From positions 2,309,001 through 2,373,000 of the forward strand of contig JAFFSR010000245.1 of the NCBI GenBank assembly GCA_017163975.1: a DNA stretch of 64,000 bases, read 5' to 3'. The position numbers were made by a program, and so were the translations under genes. Under the pieces are notes generated by a model. That model was not told where the DNA came from. It worked only from the letters and a program-made list of their open reading frames with translations, and did not search any database. Shown piece by piece: positions 54,980 through 64,000 of the stretch. Position 1 is the stretch's first letter. Each line of letters opens with the position of its first letter. The stretch comes from Anastatus disparis. Taxonomy: Eukaryota; Arthropoda; Insecta; Hymenoptera; Eupelmidae.

Positions 54980-56330
54980 TTAATGATATATTTATTTCAT
55001 GTCAAGTTAATAATATTTTTAAAAGTCCAAGAAATTATTGTTTTGACAGCAGGATAATAATTATTTTAATTGAATATCTAAATCTTCAATTAGTATCAAC
55101 GTTTTCTTGAAAAAAAGTTATTAAATAAATTAATTAATTTTTTCAATTTAAATAAATACGTTCTTTGTTTTAAAAAATTTATTTTTTTTTTTTTTAATAA
55201 ATATTTTCTTTCTTAAATGAAATATTTTTTTGTTGGTCAATAACCTTAAGTAAAATAAAGTTTACTTCAAATACTTTAGAAATTACAAGCAAGTAACTAT
55301 TTATTAATTATTACTTTTAACGAAAATCAATTGTATTTTTAAACATATAGTTCACTGTTTGAGAAATTTAGCTTTTGACATTAAATATTTATTTTAATAA
55401 TTTTAATTTGCTTTTGCTTAAAAATAGTTTATTTTCAAGTAAATATTATTTTATGTCAATGTACTATTTACTCAATTATTGAAATAAAAAAATTTATTTT
55501 GTTTAGTTTAAATAAATACTGTTTGAAATATAAATTGTGGATCATTCGATTCAATCCATATGTTATTTATGATAAGGTGATATTATTTACGTAAATCCAA
55601 AGAATTATCGTTTCATAGCAAGCCAATCGCTGTTACTTAAGATTTAAATCTTAGATTTAAATTAATGTTTTATTAAAATCATTTATTTAATTTAAATTAA
55701 TATTTTTTTTATTTGAGAAAATTTATTATTTTTTAAGTAAATGTTTTCTTTTTTCAATGAAAGACTTTTTTAGTTGGTCATTAACCTTAAGTAAAATAAA
55801 CATTTACTCGAGTCAAATATTGTAGAACTTTAAAGCAATTATTTTCTTACTTTGATTACTGTTTTCCAACAAATGGGTTACTATATCTAAGACAATCATT
55901 TTAAAATTAAAACTTTATTAATTTGATTAAAGCAAATATTTTTTAAGCAGATGGAAGATCTTTTTTTTATATTTAAGCTTTATTAATACCTTAAATAAAA
56001 GATCTTAGATGAAGATATGTATTCAAAACAAAAAATATGTTTTTGAAGCAAGATAAACTTATTTAGATTAAATATATTCATTTTCCAGTGAATATATTCT
56101 TTTTATTGAAAAACATTTTTTTATTGTATAATTACAAATTAATGATTCATAAATTATTTTCTTCAGTTTAAATATTGTTTTAGATATAAGTGATAAATTG
56201 TTCAAGTCAATCCATACGTTGTTCTATAGTGAGAAAATAATATTTACATAAAATCAAAAAATTATTATTTCCATATCAGACTAATCACTATTTTAGTTGA
56301 AGATTTGAATCTTGTATGTAAATTAGGAGT
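54980..56330. repeat. Degenerate tandem repeat, units of about 570-660 bp
   Basis: Related blocks recur in the same order: ...agaaattattgttttgacag... near 55035, ...agaattatcgtttcatagca... near 55600 and ...aaaattattatttccatatc... near 56262. The words ttggtcaataaccttaagta (about 55236) and ttggtcattaaccttaagta (about 55775) also repeat. The units are strongly diverged and AT-rich. No coding content. Confidence 0.5.
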
Positions 56331-56642
56331 CAGCTGTATAGCTCTGTCCTTGTCTAATCTAAATTTTGGTTATAATCAACAAATTAAATATTTTTATACA
56401 AAAGTAAGAGCTGAGCTTAATAGATTTAAGAACTAGTAAACGACTTTATTCTATGAAAAAAATATAAAATTTTCATTACTTTCCAAGTATAGTACAAAAC
56501 GGAAAAAAATGAAGTTAAGGAAATGTAAAACAGACACTACACCTTTACTCATAAGTATTAACTGTTTTTCCATTTTATTGCTAAATTTCCAGAAAAGAAA
56601 TGCATTAGCTTGTAGTACGTACCATGATAATTATTCAATTAA

Positions 56643-56857
56643 TGTTAGAAATACAGACACGCTCAATTGTTTGTGTGTAATATGTGACGCCGCCGTAAGA
56701 CGGGGTATGTTTGATGAACGCGAGACGCGTTAGTTCATTCCTTGGGTGACTGTGAGGCAGTCAAGATATATTAAGATTGTGTGTATTTTATAATAAATTA
56801 TTTATTGCTAATTAATTGCTTTTATTTTATTAGAGTCGATCCTCACTAATTTTAACA
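56643..56857 (+). repeat. Copia-like LTR, about 215 bp
   Basis: It starts TGTTAGAAATACAGAC and ends CACTAATTTTAACA, so both TG...CA termini and a short TGTTA/TAACA inverted end are present. It is followed immediately by a primer-site-like sequence. There is a downstream AATAAA-like ataataaatta region within it. No second LTR or pol was found in the following kilobases, so this is a truncated element. Confidence 0.6.
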
Positions 56858-56875
56858 GATTATGAGCCCGGTGCT
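56858..56875 (+). other. Candidate tRNA primer-binding site after the copia-like LTR
   Basis: GATTATGAGCCCGGTG begins one base after the LTR end. Its complement, CACCGGGCTCATAATC, reads like an anticodon arm with a CAT anticodon. Copia-group elements are known to prime from an internal, anticodon-side tRNA-Met fragment, which fits. Confidence 0.55.
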
Positions 56876-57782
56876 CTATCACGGCGCTTATAAAAGAATT
56901 TATTAATTAAAAGTGTAATTTAGAAAATGTTTTTCTTGTTTGCTTCACTCGCTTCTTTGTGTTGTGTGTGCTGCAATTAAATAGGTGTAGTGGCAGTATG
57001 TTCAAGAAATTACACAAAAGGCTAACATGATTGACAGGGCCTCGTGCAACTTATCAAGAACGAACAACGCCAGTAACACCACAGGGGGGTTGCTCTAGAA
57101 AATTGCACAACTCTGTATCACAGAGACAGAAGATATGTAATCTATGTGCTGAACAAAGATAGTATATATCGATCCACTAAGTTTATCGCTCCGGAGCAAC
57201 CCTCCAGTTGGTAAGAGAATAAATATACAATAGACCAGTAAAGTGCGGGTTTTTACAAGCAAGAAGAAAGAAAAATGGCGTGAGCGTGACTTGGTAAAAC
57301 TATGGATTATACACGTAAACGTCAGTGAAAAATAAAATGCTCGTACAATTGTAAAAAGTCTGTTTTACAAATTTTATAAAAAATAAAGAAAATTAAATGA
57401 AAACCGGATTAAAAACGAATGTTTGCAAAAAGACGGAAAAATTAGTTTTTTGTAAATAAGTGCTGCTTTCATTTGGTAAAACTTCATTTTCATTACAAAT
57501 AAACGTAAAAAAACGGATGCGTTTTTATGTATGAATACAAAGTGTAATTGCATCAAGGAAGAAAGGTTATTACCTGACTTCCAAAAATGTGTAGATAAAA
57601 ATGCGCGCAAACATGGCAGCCATAGGCTCAAAGCGAGTTGACGAAGAAACGTCGACACCATGTATAGTGGAAAGACCATGAGGACTAGCACACACAACTA
57701 GAAAAAGACAGGACGAGACATGACGGTGTCTCACTAAAGGCGAGAATAAACGCACGGGCATATAAATATATATTATATATAT
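56876..57782. other. Remainder of truncated element and AT-rich spacer
   Basis: 56876-57260 may be untranslated leader of the copia-like element; it includes a long-range inverted pair, ggggggttgctc and gagcaaccctcc at about 57085 and 57197. There is no gag-like frame. The remainder to 57782 has no coding signal; the minus-strand open frames at 57374-57882 look accidental. Confidence 0.4.
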
Positions 57783-58331
57783 GGGACATTTCACACCAAC
57801 TGGAAAAGCAAAAAAATAAAAATCGCTGAAACTCTGAGAATATATTCTGTTTGATACCCAAAATATGTAAAAAAATTTTCAAGAATCTAGATTGAAAGTA
57901 TCAAGAGCTATAGATCCTTGAAATTTGAAAATTTTTTAAAATTTTTGGAAAAGTCCCAACTTTATTATTTTTTTTTTTTTAAATCCTGATGTTTTAGAGA
58001 TAAATTCATAAGAATACTTTTTGTTGTAAATGAAGAAGAGATTCAGCATGATTTTTTACAGACCTGAATTTCGAAGTTTTCTATTAGTTCTTATATGTAT
58101 TATATAGTATTTGAAATTACTCATTGTTCGCCAATTCAGAAATGGCTTTTCGCGGGCTTGTTTTTTTCTATTTTATATAAACTTTAAAATAAATTTTTGA
58201 TCACGTAAGTCAGAGCCATCAATAAGGAGTTATGACAGTTTAAAATATATATTTTCATGTATGATTTCTTTTTCATATTAAGTTTCAGCGATTTTTATTT
58301 TTTTTGCTCTTCCAGTTGATGTGAAATGCCC
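57783..58331. mobile_element. GGGAC-ended foldback element, second member, about 0.55 kb
   Basis: The ends gggacatttcacaccaactg and the inverted cagttgatgtgaaatgcccc match the pattern of 47911-49210. Internal gtttgatacccaaaatatgt matches atttgatacccaaaacatac there. It is flanked by tatatata on both sides. Its arms are more diverged and shorter than those of the other copy. Confidence 0.78.
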
Positions 58332-58347
58332 CTATATATATATAGAT

Positions 58348-58634
58348 TGTAACATGGCAGATTGGCCATATTACTTATATGTATATTTGTGGCGCATATA
58401 GCCGACAGAAGGGAGCATCTAACTACGGGCAAGACGGATAGCAGACCACGCGAGTCAAATAGTTAAAAGCAAAACCCAAAATCGTTGGCACACACGTGCG
58501 AATCTCTAAAGCACGTATAATTACTGTACAAATTTCTTAAATAAAGTTTCTCTTTTTTTCTCGTTACTTAATTAATTACAGCTTATATATTTTTATAAAT
58601 TTAGTGCAACCTCCTGATCCCCAAGGTTGTCACA
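58348..58634 (+). repeat. Possible solo LTR, 287 bp
   Basis: TGTAACATGGCAGATTGG at the start and CCCCAAGGTTGTCACA at the end give TG...CA termini with TGTAACA/TGTCACA similarity. An AATAAA polyadenylation-type signal lies at about 58540. (ta)n sequence lies on both sides, as at the neighbouring foldback. No internal retroelement domain is near it. Confidence 0.4.
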
Positions 58635-58699
58635 ATATATATATATACGGATGTACTTACTACAGAATAGTTATATCATTAAGAAAAGAGAAAGTATGT

Positions 58700-59770
58700 A
58701 CGTTGCAACGATTATTCATAATCGTGCAGACAGGATATTGAAATCTCCCGCCACGGTAGTAACAGGCTCGACCGCCATGCGCCGTCAGTTTTGCTGCTCC
58801 CGCAATAGGAACAGCGAGCCCTAGAACATATAAGAGCCAAGGCTCAATGTACCAGAGAAGCTTTACAGACTAAGCTCTCCCTCTCTCTCTTCGCCGAGTG
58901 AGCTCGCTGGCCTAGAGAGAGGGGAGACAAGAGTAGCATTTACCTTATCCAGAGTTTCATTCTGGCTAAGGATGCTCTCTCTGTCTTTCTCGTACTAAAG
59001 CCTATATAGAGTGCGCTCGTTTATATAGCTTTAGATGCGAATTGAGATGCGGTCGATTTAAGCGTAGTGTGCTCGCTCGCCTAGATCGAGTGCAACAGAG
59101 TTAAGTTGCAAATGCACTTCCGCACCGCCGTACCGCTGTACCGCCGTACCGACCGCACTGTAAATAATAAATTAGTTTAATTCAATACAAGATTGTATTA
59201 GTCTGTACCACCGAGCTGCCGTTTTGTAAAATAGTAACTTTATTAATTCGATATTAATTCATACTTGATATTAAGGGTGATTCACACCGAACTATCATAG
59301 CATATACCGTCGAGCCGCCACGCCGACCAGTGCCTAAGACATTTTGTCTAATATAAATTCATAGTAATATTAAGGGTGCTTCCCACCTATTATAACTGTA
59401 TTATTAAGTTAGCTTTAAAGGTGCTTTCCACCTATTACCGCCGTCGGAAAAAGGCAAGCGAAGATTACTCTACCCATGTGCATCCGCCGCGCATTAGAGA
59501 ATCGTAGGCCTTCAGCCGCATTCCGTATAACCGTATTAAGGGTATCTTCTACCCACCGTCATAATAATAATTAGTTTATTAATATTATTATAATTTTGTT
59601 TGTTCATTAACTCGGCAGACCGTCCAGGCCGTTAATCGCTGTTTGTTTGATTTGATCGATTATTAAAGGTAAAATTTATTTCAATTAAAAGAAAGTAATA
59701 TAAATTAGTTTGAATTATTTTTTATTTCCGTCGCCGACGAGAGGCGCATAAGCCGTCAAGTGGCTTATAA
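58700..59770. repeat. GC-rich LTR-like region with repeated hairpins
   Basis: A 1-kb block clearly richer in GC than its surroundings. It contains tatataagagccaaggct-type promoter-like words near 58830 and a 10-bp-periodic patch (ccgccgtaccgctgtacc) at 59125-59160. Four imperfect aaggtg...caccta hairpins lie at about 59271, 59372, 59415 and 59534. The composition and promoter-like start resemble long LTRs of Bel/Pao or Gypsy elements, but I could not find both ends or a partner copy. No reading frame of note. Confidence 0.35.
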
Positions 59771-61668
59771 TAAATTCAATCTTTATTTCTTCGTACGACG
59801 CGCATACTTATATTAGGTTAGTTATTTTGATTTATATAATTTAAGTTAGTTCACTACTTTTTCATTATTATTGTTATACGTCGTTGTAAGATATGAGTTT
59901 AGAGTACAATAAAGCCCAGGTACTCCCTAGCATAAATAAAAGTGTCAACTCGTTTACTATCCTTTATCTTTCCACCGTCTGTCCTGACCGACCTCCTGCC
60001 TCGAACCCTGGTTACTCACTGAAGCGTCTGGCAACAGGAGGTAAAGACGTAATTTTCCTACTCGTGAAAAATAAAAACGTTACAACGTGTGAGTATGTGT
60101 ATAGGAGTGTGCGTGTCGTTGCGATAAAAATAGCAGCTTAAGAAAGAGAGAATGAGTGAAGCAAAACGAACTTAATCAAAGTGGACAAGGATAAAGTTTA
60201 CGTAAATGCATGCAAAAAACCGATTAAAAAGAAAAAGATAGAAAAGAATAATTTCAATAAAAACTAAAATTAATTAAATAAATACATAAGACGGCTATAA
60301 AAACTAATGAACGTAAAGAATGGCGGATAAGACTATAAGAACATATGTGTTTGTGCGTGTCTGTATGTGCATACATGAATGCATAACAGTGCACGCACGA
60401 CTGAAAGTATATATACAGATAGATATATATGCGCACACAAGAAACTCGAGTAACGCTATGATAATACAATTTAAATATTAACTGACTGATACGAATGAGT
60501 ATATATAAAATAAATTGAAAGAAGAATATATTTTAAAATATTGATTTAAAATCATCATTGCACAGAGAATAGAAGCTTCTTGCTTTTTCTCAAAACTCAA
60601 GAGACGGTCAATGACTTGGTATGGAAGCATTCTCATAAAGAGATATGTAACGGTCGTCTAAGATAGCATTGTATTCAAAACTATGACAAAAATGGAATAC
60701 AAATCAAGTATTAAATTAAAATTATTCTAAATTTATAGTATGTTTCGATACTAGTGCGTCAAAGTGATTTTTTCTTCATGTGGCGGTTTGCGCCCGAGCG
60801 AAGTGATGGTGAAAAGATCACACGAGGAAGAAATCACTTTCTCGCACAAGTATCGAACTGTATTTTTTGACACGACGTGTAAGAAGCTCAATTTTCGCAT
60901 GTGTCACTTTGTGATTCGTGTGCAAAATCGAGCTTTGCGCGCGGAGTGTCAAAAAAAATTTTTCTTATCCAAGCTGGAACGTACAATAGCACGTACATAA
61001 ATAATTTAAATAATATATCCGTAGTTTTAAAATAATATTTATCGATCATAGCTGCTCTTTTTACATACATAATAATGCTTGTGTTCAATATATTGTGTAT
61101 AGAAATAATAGCGCATATGTTTAATTACAAATATAAAAATATACATGAACAACTCACAAATTCAAATCATCTAACATTGCTTATGTTCGGCATATTAGAT
61201 TGATTCTCTTTAATTTTCATAAATATGTGATGAAAAATAGGCCAGAGCAAATTTTATTACTGAACGAGAAGTAAAAATGTTATTTTATCATAAATAAAAT
61301 AATCATACTGTTTTCGAAACAAATTCTTGAGTTCATCAATTTTTTATACATATATGAATGTATAATTGTTTTTTTCATAATATTCACCATATTTTAAATA
61401 AAAAGTAACTGACCGTACTTAGAGTTTAATAAACAGTTTAAGTATAAAATTTTTTATTTTTTTAAATTTTCTGTAATTATTTTTTGCGAGCGCAACAGAG
61501 AACAGAGAAATAAATTTCGTAAATGTATTTGATATTTTAATGCATTCCATTACGTATATTATGAAAAAATTAAACAACGAATTTTCGATCCTCGGTCGGT
61601 ACTGAATCGGCTTTGGCCTACTCTTAATATATTGAGCTTGAAAGGCTTGTGTTCGGTCCATTAAGCTC

Positions 61669-61670
<2 letters not shown>
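59771..61670. other. Spacer with one hairpin repeat, no gene
   Basis: 59893-60141 is open for 82 codons but shows no known domain and has a GC-richer middle (accctggttactcactgaag). 60736-60864 is described separately. 61672 onward is a microsatellite. The remainder is AT-rich without signal. Confidence 0.4.
60736..60864. repeat. Hairpin repeat with GC-rich loop
   Basis: gtttcgatactagtgcgtcaa returns as a diverged complement around cgcacaagtatcgaac. Inner stem: gtgattttttcttc and gaagaaatcac. The loop holds ggtttgcgcccgagcgaagtg. Family as at 773-892 and 45639-45771. Confidence 0.55.

Positions 61671-61671
<1 letters not shown>

Positions 61672-61728
<57 letters not shown>
61672..61728. repeat. 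(TA)n microsatellite
   Basis: About 28 uninterrupted TA units, immediately followed by tagggtgttccttatttccc, a start typical of decayed DNA-element ends. Confidence 0.9.
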
Positions 61729-61730
<2 letters not shown>

Positions 61731-62399
61731 GGTGTTCCTTATTTCCCAAACTTCAAAATTCCTAGCAGAAGTTAATTAGATCAGTTATTTACCTTTAGAA
61801 AATATGATCTAGACCTACTAAACTGCACAGGCAGATGGGAAAACCCTGCCTGTAAAAAGAAAATTATTTTTTTCCCTGTTTTTAAGTATATTTCTTATTT
61901 TAACATGTATAAGCTTTAAAAATGAATCTACCTGTTTCACGACAACGCAGCTTACTTTATTTACATCAAAAGAGTAAGAAATAATTATTCAACCTAATAA
62001 TATAAGCTTTTTCTGTCAGCTGTGTACCCAAAATCGTGAAAACTTTCTTAAAAAATCACCTTTTTTATCATGAAAATGGACTTTCAAGTACTCCATTTCT
62101 TCGGCTCGGCTGTTCTCTACACTTTTTTGTCAAGTGGGATTCATTACTTTTAATTTCATAGGTTTGAAGTTCTTTTAAACTTATTATAACTCGAGATACA
62201 GCCATTTTAAGATTTGAAAAAATACAATTTAACAAATTCTTCACATGCGCACTATGTTCCAAAACGACTTTTTATCAGACAAAATTAAGTAGCACCTAAT
62301 AGGATAGGGTTACGGGGATCTACCAAAGCTAATTTTGAAGATCTTGTAATGTTCTCTTATGGAAAAATATTTATGAAAAGCTTTCTGTGACAGACATCT
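61729..62399. other. AT-rich spacer, no gene
   Basis: No protein-like frame or structure except short words resembling the satellite that follows. The tagggtgttcc start could be the end of an unidentified transposon. Confidence 0.45.
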
Positions 62400-63480
62400 T
62401 TCTTTTCAAAAATTTTTTTTTCAAAATTATCAAAATACTCTAAAATTAAAACTACGTTAAGAAAATTAATTTTTGAAAATTTTCCCTCTTTCGGTAACCG
62501 CAAATAATTTCCCTGCAAATTTTAGAACAAATCTATCAAGTACTTTACGTAAAATAAAAATAAATAAATAAAGAAGAATCGAATTTTTCTTTTAAATCTT
62601 TAAATTTTTCTATAATCGTAACCACGCTGAGAAAATTAGTTTTCAAAAGCTTATTTTCTTCAGACAATAGCGAATTGATTGTATACAAATTTTGAGGAAA
62701 ATTGATAGTATGATTTACGCAAAATAAAAAATAAATGAAAAATGAAAATTTTTTTGAAAATATTCAAAATGATCTAAAACTAAAACTGCACTGAGAAAAT
62801 TACTTTTTCAAAGCTTGTTCTCTTCAAACAGTAGCGAATAACTTGCATACAAATTTTGGAGCAAATCAATCGAATGGTTTTTGTAAAATAGAAAAAAAAT
62901 AAAAAATTAGAATTTTTAAAACAATTTTAAAAATGCTCTAAAATTAAAAGTACGTTAAGAAAATCAGTTTTCAAAAGTTTTTCTTCTTTTGGCAGTCGAA
63001 AATAATTTCCGTACAAATTTTCAAGCAAATTCATCTACTAGTTTACGTAAATACCAAAAAAATGAGAAATCCAGATTTGAAAAAATATTTAAAATGGCTC
63101 TAAAATTAAAACTACGCTAAGAAAACCAATTTTCAATAGCTTCCCCCCAGTCAGACAAGAAAATAAATTGTCTGCAAAACTAGAAGCAAATCCATCAAGT
63201 AGTTCACGAAATCTAATTTACTAACTAAATACAAAAAATTTTTCCAAAAAGGCTAGTAAATTAGTTTTTTTTTTTTGGCAATCGCAAATAATTTTCATGC
63301 AAATTTTAGAGCGAACTCATCGAGTAGTTAGCGTAAAATGAAAAAATATGAAAATCAAAATTTTTTTTTAATTTTTAAAATGGCTCTGAAATTAAAACAA
63401 CACTAAGAAAACGAATTTTAAATATTTTCCGCACGAGTTGCACAAAAAAATAAACTGTAAAATTTGAAGCATATCGTAAG
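62400..63480. repeat. Degenerate satellite, period about 140-173 bp
   Basis: A block of the form taaaattaaaactacgttaagaaaatt recurs at about 62441, 62614, 62774, 62938, 63101 and 63386, with a worn copy near 63244. Each is followed by a cttcnnnnagncagtcgnaaataa-like block and a gtacaaattttngagcaaatcnatc-like block. Spacings are about 173, 160, 164, 163, 143 and 142. The units are strongly diverged, indicating an old array. Confidence 0.75.
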
Positions 63481-64000
63481 CAATTGCGTAAATGAGCACA
63501 CACACACGCGCACACATAGACATTTTTTAAAAATCACTTTTTTCGACTCTTTGAGTACAACTATGCACAAATTAATGGAAAAATAGAAAAATAATTTTTT
63601 TATTGATACAATGCTTTCTCTGGGAGAAAGCAATTATAGAAGATTTTATTTTTATAATGGCGCATTTCATTTGATAAAATTTGCAAACGCTTCACAGTGT
63701 TTCATTTTAACCTAAAAATGGACAAAATCGTGTATCTCTAGGTTGCAATAGAATTTTCAGATTTTGAAACCGCAAAAATGCAGCTAGTTTAATTGTCTAT
63801 TTAGGAAAAATAGTAACATAGCATATTATTTACTGCGAGTGACCAAGAAAACGCCTTAATTTCAGAGTTTCCATTCTTTTTTCCATTTTTTTGTTATTTG
63901 TTATCTTTTTTGACATTCCTGATTATAAGGCGTATTTTTTTACAAACTAAAGTAAAAGACCTTTGATTTGCTTTTTTAAAAACATGGTTACATTTATTAT
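63481..64000. other. AT-rich end of window, no gene
   Basis: A short (CA)n-like run at 63498-63515 (cacacacacacgcgcacaca) is the only feature. Nothing else is recognised up to the window edge. Confidence 0.5.

Noticed and set aside
57374..57882. Overlapping minus-strand frames with apparent membrane segments
   Set aside because: Hydrophobicity follows from T-rich codons in AT-rich DNA; three frames overlap and none has a motif.
58627..58824. 65-codon frame starting in the (TA)n tract
   Set aside because: Begins in a microsatellite and shows no protein-like conservation.

Overview
The window looks like nuclear DNA of an arthropod, most likely an insect. It is very AT-rich and has no operons or intact cellular multi-exon genes. 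It is packed with eukaryotic transposable elements: an env-bearing Gypsy-type retroelement, an I-clade LINE, a tRNA-derived SINE, a hAT-like transposase relic, many palindromic (foldback or MITE-like) repeats, and a decayed Polinton/Maverick. The species cannot be named from the sequence. Almost every protein-like stretch is a fossil with stops or frameshifts.

Layout. 1-4.9 kb: AT-rich spacer with small palindromic repeats. 4.9-17.3 kb: one minus-strand LTR retroelement (LTRs 4920-5522 and 15844-17326; gag, protease, RT, RNase H, integrase, env) broken by at least four later insertions: a 2.1-kb foldback in the 3' region, a CTAG-ended MITE in env, a TTAA-flanked MITE in pol, and about 0.9 kb in the right LTR. 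18.6-20.8 kb: a hAT-like transposase pseudogene with an N-terminal zinc finger. 21.5-24.2 kb: a mariner-like foldback, GC-rich hairpins and a second TTAA MITE. 27.7-32.9 kb: an I-clade LINE whose ORF1 carries a CCHC knuckle. 34.0-37.4 kb: a palindrome of about 3.35 kb whose two arms carry the same unrecognised ORFs.

39.1-45.1 kb is the most interesting segment: the structural half of a Polinton/adintovirus-like element, all genes on the minus strand and tightly packed. In transcription order they are a parvovirus-type phospholipase A2 domain protein, an RVE integrase, a penton-like minor capsid protein, a small basic pVI/pX-like protein, the major capsid protein, an uncharacterised possible nuclease-fold protein, an adenain-like cysteine protease and an uncharacterised protein. 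The PLA2, penton-like, pVI-like and major capsid genes contain in-frame stops or a frameshift. The integrase is frameshifted and has lysine at its third catalytic position. The last three genes are open. DNA polymerase B and the packaging ATPase were not found. Just beyond it, 45407-45562 looks like a single coding exon of an unidentified host gene.

45.6-64 kb: gene-poor sequence with GC-rich hairpins, an 8 x 20-bp tandem array, two members of a GGGAC-ended foldback family, other palindromes, a SINE, a copia-like LTR with a primer-binding site, another possible solo LTR, a GC-rich LTR-like region and a degenerate satellite near the right end.
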